Source: Halobacteriales archaeon QS_1_68_20
Lineage (GTDB): Archaea; Halobacteriota; Halobacteria; Halobacteriales; PXRE01
Assembly: GCA_003021085.1 (NCBI GenBank)
Contig: PXRE01000006.1
Location: 1 to 64,000 of the forward strand
Reading direction: 5' to 3'
DNA length: 64,000 nucleotides
The translations under genes and the position numbers were made by a program. The notes beneath the pieces are model-generated. The model saw only the letters and a list, made by a program, of their open reading frames with translations, was not told the DNA's origin and made no database searches. Positions 19,210 through 28,407 of the stretch are shown here, piece after piece (the stretch's first letter is position 1; the number at the start of each line of letters is the position of its first letter).

Positions 19210-19848
19210 ATGCCACCGACGCTGGTGAACGTCGCCGTCGGGGCGCTGCTCGGGGCGGCGCTGCTCGGGGCGGCGTTCGACCGTCGCGCAGTCGCCGTCG
19301 TGCTCGCCGCCGCCGCGCTACCGGACGCCGACGCCGCCCTCAGCCTGCTCGTCCGGGGCGCGACCAACGTGGTGCTCCACAACCTCTTCGTCCCCGCAAT
19401 CGCGGGGGCCGTGCTCTACTGGGAGACCGCGCTCCGCGAGGAGTCCTGGCTCCGCGAGCGGTACGGGTGGCGCGGGTGCCGGGTGGCCTGGGTGGCGCTT
19501 TCTACCTACGCAGTCGCGGGCATCGGCTTCGACTTCTTCACGCTCGACGCGGTGAACCTCCTCTGGCCGGTCCACGACCGCTTCTACGCCGTCTTCGGCC
19601 GCCTCGTGTACTCCACCCACGAGGGCGTCGTCCAGACCTACGTCGAGGTCGGCGGTCACCCCTTGCCGCTCCGGTCACCCGGGACGACCGCGACCTACCA
19701 CGTCGAGACGTGGCTCAACCCGACGCCGGGAACCCGTAACCCGCCCGGGGTCGAACGGCGCGTCCGCATCGTCGAGTACGGCTGGCAGGCCGTCGTCGTC
19801 GTTGCCGGGGCGGCGGCGCTGGCGTTCCGCTTCCGGGGGGAGAAATAA
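19210..19848 (+). CDS. membrane-bound metal-dependent hydrolase-like protein (paralog 1)
   Basis: LPDADAALSL...HNLFVPA; multi-TM. Confidence 0.75.
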   Translation: MPPTLVNVAVGALLGAALLGAAFDRRAVAVVLAAAALPDADAALSLLVRGATNVVLHNLFVPAIAGAVLYWETALREESWLRERYGWRGCRVAWVALSTYAVAGIGFDFFTLDAVNLLWPVHDRFYAVFGRLVYSTHEGVVQTYVEVGGHPLPLRSPGTTATYHVETWLNPTPGTRNPPGVERRVRIVEYGWQAVVVVAGAAALAFRFRGEK

Positions 19849-20513
19849 TGCCGTCGCCGACCGTCCAGCTGGGGTTCGCCGTTCTCGTCGCGGCCGCCGT
19901 GCTCGGCGAGTACTACGACCGCCGGGCGCTGGGCGTCGTCGTCGTCGTGCTGTTGCTCCCGGAACTCGACACGCTGACCGGGTGGGTACTGGCGGGTGCC
20001 CATCGCGCGCTGTTGCACAACCTGTTGCTCGTGGCCGCCGCCAGCGGACTGCTCTACTACGATACCCGCGTGCGTGATCAGTCGTGGCTCCGGGAACGGT
20101 ACGGCGATTGGGGCGTCCGCGTGGCCGTCGCCGCGCTGTTCGCGCACGTGTTCGCGCACGTCCTGCTGGACTACGCGCACCTGGAGGGCGTGAACCTCTT
20201 CTACCCGGTGGTGGACGCCTTCTACCATCTGGAGGGCGAACTCTACCTGTCGACCGACGAGGGTCTCGTCCAGACGTTCGTCGAGTTCGTCGACCCCCAG
20301 GCCAGCGGGCAGGTGGTCGACGCGGGCCGGACCGGGACCACCGAGAACGTCCACGTCGACAGCCCCGTCGACCCCGAGAACGAGGGCCCGGACGGCCGAC
20401 CCGAGCGTCGGTTCCCCGTCGCGGTATACGGCTGGCAACTGTACCTGATCGCCGTCGGCCTGTTCACGGCGGGCGCGAAGCGGTTGCAGGGCGACCCGCC
20501 CGGGGACCGCTGA
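19848..20513 (+). CDS. membrane-bound metal-dependent hydrolase-like protein (paralog 2)
   Basis: LPELDTLTGWVLAGAHRALLHNLLLVAAAS; TAATG overlap with paralog 1. Confidence 0.75.
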   Translation: MPSPTVQLGFAVLVAAAVLGEYYDRRALGVVVVVLLLPELDTLTGWVLAGAHRALLHNLLLVAAASGLLYYDTRVRDQSWLRERYGDWGVRVAVAALFAHVFAHVLLDYAHLEGVNLFYPVVDAFYHLEGELYLSTDEGLVQTFVEFVDPQASGQVVDAGRTGTTENVHVDSPVDPENEGPDGRPERRFPVAVYGWQLYLIAVGLFTAGAKRLQGDPPGDR

Positions 20514-20672
20514 CCGTCGGTCCCGCTTTCGTCCGTCACCGGATCCGGCCGCCGTCGCTCACTCCCCGGATTCGAGGTCCTCGACCAGTCGCCGAATCTG
20601 GGAGACAGCGGCCTCGAACGGGTCGCCCGGGCGTCCGGCACGGCCACCTCCCACGCCGACGCCATCGTCTCG

Positions 20673-21437
20673 ATGCGGGACGAGTGGCTGGACGGCGACC
20701 GGGCGTTCGACGAGGAGGCGGCGGAACTCGCACTCGACGCCGCCCGGTTCGACCGCCTGTCCACCGAGGCCGAACCGCCGTACGACGACCCCGAGGGCTA
20801 CGCGCAGTACGACGACGAGGTCGTGGCCGAACTGGTGGCCCTGGTCGACCTGCCGGACGCGGACGTGCTGGCCGACGGCGTCGTGACGCTGGACAGCCCG
20901 TTCGGCCTCTCCCCGTCGGTCGCTGTCGACCCGCCGGGGATGGTCAACGTGGTCGACGAGATGGCGTACACCGTCGTGGTGGGAGCAGACGCTCGCGTGC
21001 CGGACCACGTCTGGCGCGAACTCGTCGCCTGCGTGTTGCTCGACGACCTCGTCGACCGCGTCGGGTTCCGTTGGCACCCGCCCGAGGAGGAACTCGCGGA
21101 GATCGAGGGCGTCGACTACTCCGACCCGGCCGACCAGGGTGAAGTGTCGCTCCTGTCGCTCGCGTCGGCGATCAAGGACGTGATCGCGGACGCGCTACGC
21201 AACCGGGACCAGCTTGGATGGACGGACGTGTCCCACGCCCGGATCGAAGCGGTCGGGGTGTACTTCGCCAACCGCGGCGACCTGCAGACCGTCGACGCCC
21301 GCACGATCCGGCGGACGCCGGGATACGAGGCACTCCTGGAGGCGTTCGTCGAACAGTTAGTGCCGGCGGCCGACCACGACGGCTTCGCCCGGATCGTCGA
21401 CCACTTCGTCGAGTGGGACGTCGACGAAGGGGACTGA
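20673..21437 (+). CDS. hypothetical protein
   Basis: long acidic ORF; true start may lie upstream. Confidence 0.55.
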   Translation: MRDEWLDGDRAFDEEAAELALDAARFDRLSTEAEPPYDDPEGYAQYDDEVVAELVALVDLPDADVLADGVVTLDSPFGLSPSVAVDPPGMVNVVDEMAYTVVVGADARVPDHVWRELVACVLLDDLVDRVGFRWHPPEEELAEIEGVDYSDPADQGEVSLLSLASAIKDVIADALRNRDQLGWTDVSHARIEAVGVYFANRGDLQTVDARTIRRTPGYEALLEAFVEQLVPAADHDGFARIVDHFVEWDVDEGD

Positions 21438-21473
21438 CGCAGTCCACCCTCGTCACGTCCGCTCCTCGCAAAA

Positions 21474-21640
21474 CGGGCGTGACGGGATTCGAACCGGAGC
21501 CAGAGGATCCCGCTCACTCCGTTGGGCGGGCTGCGACTTCCAGGGTTCGAACGCCGGGCCCGTTCGCTCCTCACGTACGTTTTCCGAGCGACGAGGCCGC
21601 TCGGCGTCCCGCTCGTTGCACTCGCGGGACCGTCGCAGAA
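21474..21640 (-). repeat. tRNA-3'-associated element (copy 1)
   Basis: contains duplicate of tRNA-Arg 3' end (CTCCGGTTCGAATCCCGTCACGCCCG) and motif CCTGnnAGTCGCAGCCCG shared with 35439-35607. Confidence 0.65.
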
Positions 21641-21713
21641 CGGGCGTGGCGGGGTTCGAACCCGCGATCGGGAGGTTAGGAACCTCCCGCCCTGTCCACT
21701 AGGCCACACGCCC
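21641..21713 (-). tRNA. tRNA-Arg (CCT)
   Basis: GGGCGTGTGGCCTAGTGGAC...GGGAGGTTCCTAACCTCCC...CGGGTTCGAACCCCGCCACGCCCG. Confidence 0.95.
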
Positions 21714-21746
21714 CGCGAGAACGTAGCGAGGCGGGGGCGAAAACGG

Positions 21747-22052
21747 TTATCCTTCGTCGTTCGTCTCGGTCGCCTCGGTCGTCTCGACCTCGTCAGTCGC
21801 GACCGGCTCCGAGTCGGCGCTGGAGGCGCCCTCTTCGACGCCCTCACGGACGCCGTCTTTCATCTCTTCGAGTTCATTCTCGACTTCCTGGCGACCCTTC
21901 TGGAATTCGCCCATGGCCTCACCGGTCGACCTGGCCAGCTTCGGGATCTTGTTCGCCCCGAACAGCAGGACGAAGATCAGCAGGATGACCACCAGTTCCG
22001 GGGGACCCAGCCCCCCGGGGATGAACAGCGGTGTGATTGCTTCGAGTGCCAT
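21747..22052 (-). CDS. tatA: Sec-independent translocase TatA/E-like
   Basis: GPPELVVILLIFVLLFGANKIPKLARSTGEAMGEF. Confidence 0.92.
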   Translation of the reverse strand: MALEAITPLFIPGGLGPPELVVILLIFVLLFGANKIPKLARSTGEAMGEFQKGRQEVENELEEMKDGVREGVEEGASSADSEPVATDEVETTEATETNDEG

Positions 22053-22227
22053 CTCTACTCCGACTTTGACCACAGCCAATTATAGGCTTTTTGCTCCGCC
22101 CGACCCCGGTGCAATCACCGGACGAACCGGGCCAGGACGCCGGTACGCCCGGACTACCGCCGCCGTGGGAGCCGCCGAGACGTGTCGTCCCGAATAGACT
22201 TCAATCGGGTCGGCGTACTCCTCCAGC

Positions 22228-22704
22228 ATGGTCGAAGTAGGTGACCCCGCGCCGGACTTCACGGCACCGCTCGCCAACGGCGACATCGTCCCGTTCACCC
22301 TCTCCGAACACCTCGACGAGGCCCCGCTGGTCCTTGCCTTCTTCCCGGGCGCGTTCACCAGCGTCTGCACGACGGAACTGTGCACCTTCGAGGAGCGCAT
22401 GGGCGTGTTCGAGGATATGGGTGCGACCGTCTACGGCATCAGCGTCGATAGTCCCTTCGCACTCAACGAGTTCCGCGAGCAGGAGGACCTGGGGTTCGGC
22501 CTCGTCTCGGACCACCAGAAGGTCGTCATCGACCGGTACGACGTCCGGGACAGTTTCGACGACCTGGGGTACTACGGCCTCGCCCAGCGGTCGGTGTTCG
22601 TCGTCGACGACGACGGCACGATCACCTACAAGTGGACCGCCGAGCATCCGGGCCAGGAACCCGACTACGAGGCCGTCGAGGCCGCCGCGGAGGAAACGGC
22701 CTGA
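22228..22704 (+). CDS. peroxiredoxin
   Basis: FFPGAFTSVCTTELCTF. Confidence 0.95.
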   Translation: MVEVGDPAPDFTAPLANGDIVPFTLSEHLDEAPLVLAFFPGAFTSVCTTELCTFEERMGVFEDMGATVYGISVDSPFALNEFREQEDLGFGLVSDHQKVVIDRYDVRDSFDDLGYYGLAQRSVFVVDDDGTITYKWTAEHPGQEPDYEAVEAAAEETA

Positions 22705-22787
22705 ACGACCCCGGCCCCCGAACGTGGCCGAGCCGCGAACGACGGCGATCCGGGGGCTTTTGCGCTCGCATCCCCTAGGTTGACGGT

Positions 22788-23603
22788 ATGAGTGACGCGG
22801 ACGCCGATCGAGAGGAGCGGTTCTACCGCCCCGAAGACGACCACAGTTTCCCCGACGAGAAGGTCAACGAGGTGCTGGCGTTCCTCGACGAGGACGAGGA
22901 AGTCCAGGCCTACCTGGAGGCCCAGAACGTCAACGCCGTCACCCGGATGCGGTACAACGACCACGGCAGCAAGCACATCGAGATCGTCCGCAACCGGGCG
23001 CTGTGTCTCTACGAACTGCTCAAGCGCGCGGGCGTGGAGTTCAACGGCGCCGCCGACCAGGGACTGGCCGAGGCCGACGAGGCCGTCATCGTCGCACTGG
23101 CGGCCACCCTCCACGACATCGGCCACGTCGTCCACCGCGACAGCCACACCTACTACTCCATCCCGCTGGCCGCCGACGTCCTCGACCGCTTCCTGCCGGA
23201 GTTCTACGACACCGCCGAGGCCATCCGGGTGAAGGGGGAGGTGCTCCACGCCATCCTCTGTCACCACACCGAGGAGAACCCGCTCACCCTGGAAGCAGGG
23301 ATCATCCGGGTCGCGGACGCCCTGGACATGGAGCGGGGTCGTTCGCGCATCCCATACGAGGAGGGCGGCCGCGGCATCAACACCATCTCCAGCCAGGCGA
23401 TCCGGAACGTGTCGCTGTACGAGGGCGACGACGGCCCCGTGCTCGTCGAGATCGAGATGACCGACGCCGCTGGCGTCTACCAGGTCGACTCCCTGTTGAA
23501 GGCCAAACTCCGGGACTCCGGGCTGGAGGACCTCGTCCAGATCGAGGCCGTCTACGTCCGCGAGGAGCGCGAGCAAGCCCTGATCGAGCGGATCGAACTG
23601 TAA
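22788..23603 (+). CDS. HD domain phosphohydrolase
   Basis: ATLHDIGHVVHRDSHTYYS; ILCHHTEE. Confidence 0.9.
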   Translation: MSDADADREERFYRPEDDHSFPDEKVNEVLAFLDEDEEVQAYLEAQNVNAVTRMRYNDHGSKHIEIVRNRALCLYELLKRAGVEFNGAADQGLAEADEAVIVALAATLHDIGHVVHRDSHTYYSIPLAADVLDRFLPEFYDTAEAIRVKGEVLHAILCHHTEENPLTLEAGIIRVADALDMERGRSRIPYEEGGRGINTISSQAIRNVSLYEGDDGPVLVEIEMTDAAGVYQVDSLLKAKLRDSGLEDLVQIEAVYVREEREQALIERIEL

Positions 23604-23697
23604 GGGACGCGACCGGGGCGCCCCCGGTCGTCCCCCGTCGACGGACGTAAAGATATTTGGCACGTCGTATTCTTACCGTTCTGAACGGGAACCAATC

Positions 23698-24405
23698 ATG
23701 AGACGCCGTCGATTCGTCGCCTCGGGTGCCACCGTCGGCGCCCTGACGCTCGCAGGCTGTCTGGGGTCGTCGCCGACGCCGCCGCCGCGGCGGTCGGAGG
23801 TGTTCGAGGCCGTCGGCGCGGACGGAACGTCGCTACAGATGAACCTGGCCGGCCAGCCGGTCGTGGAGTCGCGGGCGGACGTCGACGCCGCCGAGGGATC
23901 GGGGTCGTTCGGGTCCGTCGTGGCCGCGCTCGCTGCGCTGAACCCGGTCGGGACGGCGGCCGCTGCGAAAGGTGGCGGCGGCGGCCGCGGTGCGACCGGC
24001 CGCGGTAGCGGCGAGCACGGCTCGGCCCCGAAGAACCACAACGGCCACGCGAAGTACCACGGGGGCGACTACGACGACTGGCGCGAGGAACACGAAGACG
24101 AGGTCGAGACCTACCAGGCCGAGGTCGCGCTCCTCGCCATCGGTTTCATCGGGACCGACCCCCAGATGGAGGACTCGCCGCCCGAGCCCGGTCCCATCGA
24201 CTGGGACGAGACGTGGCAGGACCCGCAACCCGACCAGGACATTACGTACGAACCACCGCGGACCGGGTGGTACCGCACGGGGGCGAAACTGGAGGCGAAG
24301 GGCGCGAACCACTCGTTCGGGTGGGAGTGCCTCGACTTCCGGGTCAACGACGCCAACGAGACCGTCGAGGTCGACAACGTCTGGAAGGTCTCGCCGCGCC
24401 TCTAG
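23698..24405 (+). CDS. Tat lipoprotein with Gly/His-rich low-complexity segment
   Basis: MRRRRFVASGATVGALTLAGC; KGGGGGRGATGRGSGEHGSAPKNHNGHAKYHGGDYDDW. Confidence 0.8.
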   Translation: MRRRRFVASGATVGALTLAGCLGSSPTPPPRRSEVFEAVGADGTSLQMNLAGQPVVESRADVDAAEGSGSFGSVVAALAALNPVGTAAAAKGGGGGRGATGRGSGEHGSAPKNHNGHAKYHGGDYDDWREEHEDEVETYQAEVALLAIGFIGTDPQMEDSPPEPGPIDWDETWQDPQPDQDITYEPPRTGWYRTGAKLEAKGANHSFGWECLDFRVNDANETVEVDNVWKVSPRL

Positions 24406-24421
24406 GGGGAGCCACGCCAGG

Positions 24422-26143
24422 ATGCCCCGGGACAGGACGCTGGTCTACGGGCTGACCTTCACGGTGGCCCTCTGTAGCATCGTCTACGAGCTCATCTACT
24501 CGGAGATGCTGACCGTCGTGTTCGGCGGTCGAGCGGTCCGCTACGCCATCACCATCGGCCTGTTCCTGTTCTTCCTGGGGCTGGGCGCGTTCGCGTTCGA
24601 CGACCTGGGCGACGCCCGGGAGAACTTCTTCCGCGTCGAGGGGTACCTCGCCGTCGCCGGGCCCGCGGGTCTGCTGTACCTCGTCTACCTCAACGCCGTA
24701 CCCGTCGGCGACGTAGAGATACCCCGCAACGTCTCGCTGGTGCTGTCGCACCTGCCGGTCGTGGTCGTCGGTTTCCTCTCCGGGCTGGAGATTCCCCTCC
24801 TGACGGCGTTGCTGGAAGAGGTCGGCGAGGACGAACCCCTGGCCCCGATGGCCCGCCGGGGCGTGGACGGCGCCCGGCGGGTGCTCCGGTCGCTCCTGGC
24901 GGGGCCGTTCGTCGTCGACGACGGCACCTCGGGGGACCCGGACGCCTTCTCGGCGGTCCTGGGGATGGACTACCTGGGCAGCCTCGTCGGGACCGTCGCG
25001 TACGCGCTGTGGCTGTTCCCCGAACTCGGCCTGTTCCCCTCGGTGTTCGTCCTCGGGATGTTGAACGCCGTCGCCGCGCTGGCGTTCGCGGCACGCTTCG
25101 GCGACCGCCGGACGGTGCTGGGAGACAGCGTGTCCGTCCGGGTCGGCGGCGGCAGCGCGGTGCTGACGGCGGCCGTCCTCGTGCTGGCGGCCGTCTACGG
25201 CGGGGTCGTCCTCGACGGCGAGCGCGTCGAGTCGGCCATGACCGAGACGTACCTCGAAGCCAGCATCGAGAACGAGTACCCCGGCCAACAGATGGACGTC
25301 GAGGTGACCGAACACTTCACCACCCGTTACCAGGAGGTGACGCGGTACCGCCGGACCTGGACCGGCGACCGGCGCGACTGGGCCGGGCCGGGGCAGACGG
25401 AGACCTGCCTGCGACTGGACGGCCAGCTACAGCTCTGTGAGAACTGGGTCCGCCCGTACCACCGGGGCCTCGTCGACGTGCCCGCGTCGCTGTTCGAGGA
25501 CTTCGGTGACAAGAAGGTCCTGCTGGTCGGCGGCGGGGACTTCGTCGCCGTCGACCACCTCCGGGAGTACGGCGTCACCGTCGACCAGGTCGACATCGAC
25601 CGGGAGTTCATGGCGTACGCCCGCAACAGTTCGTTCCTCTCGCGGTACCACCAGGGCGCGTACCGCTACGAGAACCTGACCACCATCGTCGACGACGCGT
25701 TCTCGTACCTCCAGGAGACCGACGAGCGCTACGACCTGATCCTGCTGGACGTGCCGGGCATCCGCAACGACGAACTCCTGTCGCTGTACTCCGTGGAGTT
25801 CTACGAACTGCTGGCGGACCACCTCAGCGACGACGGCCTGGTGGTGACGTGGGCGTACTCCCGCACGCAGTTCGCCGAGCACCACCACGTGTACATGAAC
25901 ACGGTCGAGGAGGCCGGCTTCGAGCGCTACGCGTCCTACCGCACGTACGGCGACCTGAACGGTGACGGCGACGACGAACCCGTCGAACGGTACTACGTGC
26001 TGGCGACCGGCGAGTCCGCCGAGCGCTCGCTTCCCTCCGACGCCGACCGCGAACTGACGTGGCGACCGATCCCCCGCTACCGCGGGGTCGAACCGAACAG
26101 CATCTTCCACCCCAACTATGACATCATCGTCGACTTCCGGTGA
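24422..26143 (+). CDS. membrane spermidine synthase-like (polyamine aminopropyltransferase family)
   Basis: N-terminal TM bundle; KKVLLVGGGDFVAVDHLREYGVTVDQVDID; YDLILLDVPG. Confidence 0.85.
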   Translation: MPRDRTLVYGLTFTVALCSIVYELIYSEMLTVVFGGRAVRYAITIGLFLFFLGLGAFAFDDLGDARENFFRVEGYLAVAGPAGLLYLVYLNAVPVGDVEIPRNVSLVLSHLPVVVVGFLSGLEIPLLTALLEEVGEDEPLAPMARRGVDGARRVLRSLLAGPFVVDDGTSGDPDAFSAVLGMDYLGSLVGTVAYALWLFPELGLFPSVFVLGMLNAVAALAFAARFGDRRTVLGDSVSVRVGGGSAVLTAAVLVLAAVYGGVVLDGERVESAMTETYLEASIENEYPGQQMDVEVTEHFTTRYQEVTRYRRTWTGDRRDWAGPGQTETCLRLDGQLQLCENWVRPYHRGLVDVPASLFEDFGDKKVLLVGGGDFVAVDHLREYGVTVDQVDIDREFMAYARNSSFLSRYHQGAYRYENLTTIVDDAFSYLQETDERYDLILLDVPGIRNDELLSLYSVEFYELLADHLSDDGLVVTWAYSRTQFAEHHHVYMNTVEEAGFERYASYRTYGDLNGDGDDEPVERYYVLATGESAERSLPSDADRELTWRPIPRYRGVEPNSIFHPNYDIIVDFR

Positions 26144-26594
26144 GGGCGGCCGCGACCTCCGGTTCGCGGTCGGGGACGGGCAGCCGACCATCCCGGATCT
26201 GACCGTCTACCGCCGCCGCGAACTCGACCTGCTGGGCGCTCCCGCGAAGTTCGCCGTCATCGGCAGTTCCCACTACGTCGCCGCCCCCGAACTGGGCTTC
26301 TACGAGACGGCCTCCTGCAAGTCCCTGGGGAACGTCGATCCTGCCGTCCTGTCGCTGTCTGAGGACCTGGCGCGTACCTTCGGCTGGGACGCCGGGGACG
26401 TGACGGGCCGGACCGTGATCGAGACCGAACCCCTCTCGGCGTTCCCCCGGGACCGCGCGTACGACCTCCGGTACGACTTCGAGCGCCGGGCGACGACTGC
26501 CATCGCCGTCGGCGACGGCGCCTTCGAGACCTACCACACCTACCCCGAACTCGACCTGACGCTGTACACGGAGACGACCCTGCGACGGCGGTAG
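26118..26594 (+). CDS. DUF2617-like protein
   Basis: LLGAPAKFAVIGSSHYVAAPELGFYETASCKS; overlaps 3' end of SpeE-like gene. Confidence 0.6.
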   Translation: MTSSSTSGEGGRDLRFAVGDGQPTIPDLTVYRRRELDLLGAPAKFAVIGSSHYVAAPELGFYETASCKSLGNVDPAVLSLSEDLARTFGWDAGDVTGRTVIETEPLSAFPRDRAYDLRYDFERRATTAIAVGDGAFETYHTYPELDLTLYTETTLRRR

Positions 26595-26661
26595 GCCGGG
26601 ACGCGGCCTCCGGAACCCGAACACCCCAATCAGTTAAGCGCTGGCCCGCGAGGGTGCCAGT

Positions 26662-27411
26662 ATGTTCGGGGACGACAAGGACGAGCGCGTCGGCGACGTG
26701 GTCGTGGCGGACGGCCGGGACGTGACCGTCGACGGTGCCCAGGACGTCTTCGTCGCCGCTGGCGCGGTCGACGGCGAGTTCGTCGTTGAGGACGCGGCGG
26801 ACGTGTTCGTGACCGACGCGGTCACCGAGGAAGTCGCCCGGGACCGCGTCGTCGAGGGCGACGCGAGCGTCGAAGACGCCGAGGACGTCCGGGTCGAATC
26901 AGGCGGCGCGACCGGCGACGTCACCGTCCGCGACGCCGAGGACGCCTGGATCGCTCACACCGACGGGACGACGGTCCGGCACGCCGAGGACGTCTTCCTG
27001 GAGTCGGGCGCCGTAAAATCGGGCGACGTGACCGTCGTTGCCCCCCAGGACGTCGAACTCGAATCCGACGCCGTCGCGGGCGGCGAACTGGTCATCGAGC
27101 GCGCCGAGGACGTCGAAATCGGCCGGGACGCGGTCGCCGACGGGGCCGTGACGGTCGAGGGCGCCCAGGACGTCCGCTTCGAGGAAGACGCCGGCGTTCC
27201 GGAGGTGGCCGCCGAGAACCCCGAGGACGTCGACGTCGCGGCGGGCGGCGTCGCAGGGAGCGTCACCGAGGAGGAGTACGACGTCACCTACGAGGCCGCT
27301 CCGGGGCGCGTCCGCCTCGTCGACGTGGAGGACGTGGAGATTCCGCCGGGGGCCGTCGACGGCGACGTCTGGGTCTCCGACGCCGAGGCCGTCTACCGGG
27401 ACGAGGGCTGA
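26662..27411 (+). CDS. acidic solenoid-like repeat protein
   Basis: recurrent ~23-aa unit vTVegAqDVffEegAVagG. Confidence 0.75.
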   Translation: MFGDDKDERVGDVVVADGRDVTVDGAQDVFVAAGAVDGEFVVEDAADVFVTDAVTEEVARDRVVEGDASVEDAEDVRVESGGATGDVTVRDAEDAWIAHTDGTTVRHAEDVFLESGAVKSGDVTVVAPQDVELESDAVAGGELVIERAEDVEIGRDAVADGAVTVEGAQDVRFEEDAGVPEVAAENPEDVDVAAGGVAGSVTEEEYDVTYEAAPGRVRLVDVEDVEIPPGAVDGDVWVSDAEAVYRDEG

Positions 27412-27451
27412 CCCAGTTCTCCGAATCGACTGCACTGCTCAATCGAGCGGT

Positions 27452-27551
27452 GGTGGCCGGCACAGCCGCTTTCTGAGGTGGCCGGCACGTCCGGATTCGG
27501 AGGTATCCTGCACGACCCCATTCGGAGGTGGCCGGCAGATCCGCCAGGGTG
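27452..27551. repeat. 25-bp tandem repeat (4 units)
   Basis: units start at 27452, 27477, 27502, 27527; GGTGGCCGGCACAGCCGCTTTCTGA-type. Confidence 0.9.
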
Positions 27552-27667
27552 GGACTGAAAGGGGCCGCGCGCTCGGCCCCGCCCGGACGACGCAAGCACC
27601 GCAGGGAGCGAAGCGACTGAGGAGCGCAGCGAGGCAACGTCCGGGGTCGAGCGCGCGGGGGCTTTCT
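27551..27667 (+). repeat. interspersed palindromic element, copy 2 (long form)
   Basis: GGGACTGAAAGGGGCCGCGCGCTCG...CGAGCGCGCGGGGGCTTTCT. Confidence 0.9.
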
Positions 27668-27669
27668 AC

Positions 27670-28407
27670 GTGGTGGTGTCCGAGAGGCCGTCAACGAAGC
27701 GCGCGGAGACTTTCGGGGCGCTCTACGTACGGAACTCGAACTATCCGACGCCTATCCGAATCGACCTCCCCGGGATTTACGTTCGGCACTGCGTATTCCA
27801 GCGCGTGAGCGTCGAGTTCGAGACGTCCGTAACAGGCGACCGCAAGAGCGTCGACCTCGGGGAGATAGACGGCGGCGTGGCGGTGGAGGGCGACCGCGTC
27901 TCCGTGTCGGGGACGCTGGTCGCCGACGCGGTGCCGCTGGCCATCCTTGGGGAGTCCACGTCCGTCACGATCGGGGGCGACGGCGGCACCGTGCGCCTCC
28001 ACCACGAGGGGAGTCGCAACTCCCTGACCGTCGCCCCGGAAATCGAGGTCGAGACCGTCGAGGACACCGGAAGTCGGTTGTCGGTCAGTCGGGACGAACG
28101 CCTCTCGACGGACACCGGGCCGTCGGACCTGGTCAGGCGCACGCGCGCGCAGGCCTACGGCGACCTCGGGTGGTTCGGGTACGCGACGGTCCGCTACCAG
28201 TCGGAGGCGTCCGACCAGGAGCAGTGCCGGTACTGCGGCCGCGAGGCCGACGAGATCGTCCACCGCCACGAGGAGACCGTCCTTTGCCTGTTCGGGGCCT
28301 GCCTGACGGTGAAACGCGGCGGCGTCTCCGACGAGTGCGAGTACTGCGCCGTGCGACTCGGCGATATCGAACTGAGCGAAGAAGAACGCCGCCGGATCTA
28401 CGACTGA
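27670..28407 (+). CDS. hypothetical protein with C-terminal zinc-ribbon-like Cys/His motif
   Basis: QCRYCGREADEIVHRHEETVLCLFGACL...CEYCAVRLG. Confidence 0.7.
   Translation: MVVSERPSTKRAETFGALYVRNSNYPTPIRIDLPGIYVRHCVFQRVSVEFETSVTGDRKSVDLGEIDGGVAVEGDRVSVSGTLVADAVPLAILGESTSVTIGGDGGTVRLHHEGSRNSLTVAPEIEVETVEDTGSRLSVSRDERLSTDTGPSDLVRRTRAQAYGDLGWFGYATVRYQSEASDQEQCRYCGREADEIVHRHEETVLCLFGACLTVKRGGVSDECEYCAVRLGDIELSEEERRRIYD

Noticed and set aside
20559-20640. Minus-strand DPFEAAVSQIRRLVEDLESGE* resembling the N-terminus of exonuclease VII small subunit
   Set aside because: Only ~20 residues, stops abruptly and lies on the edge of a plus-strand ORF; too short to support
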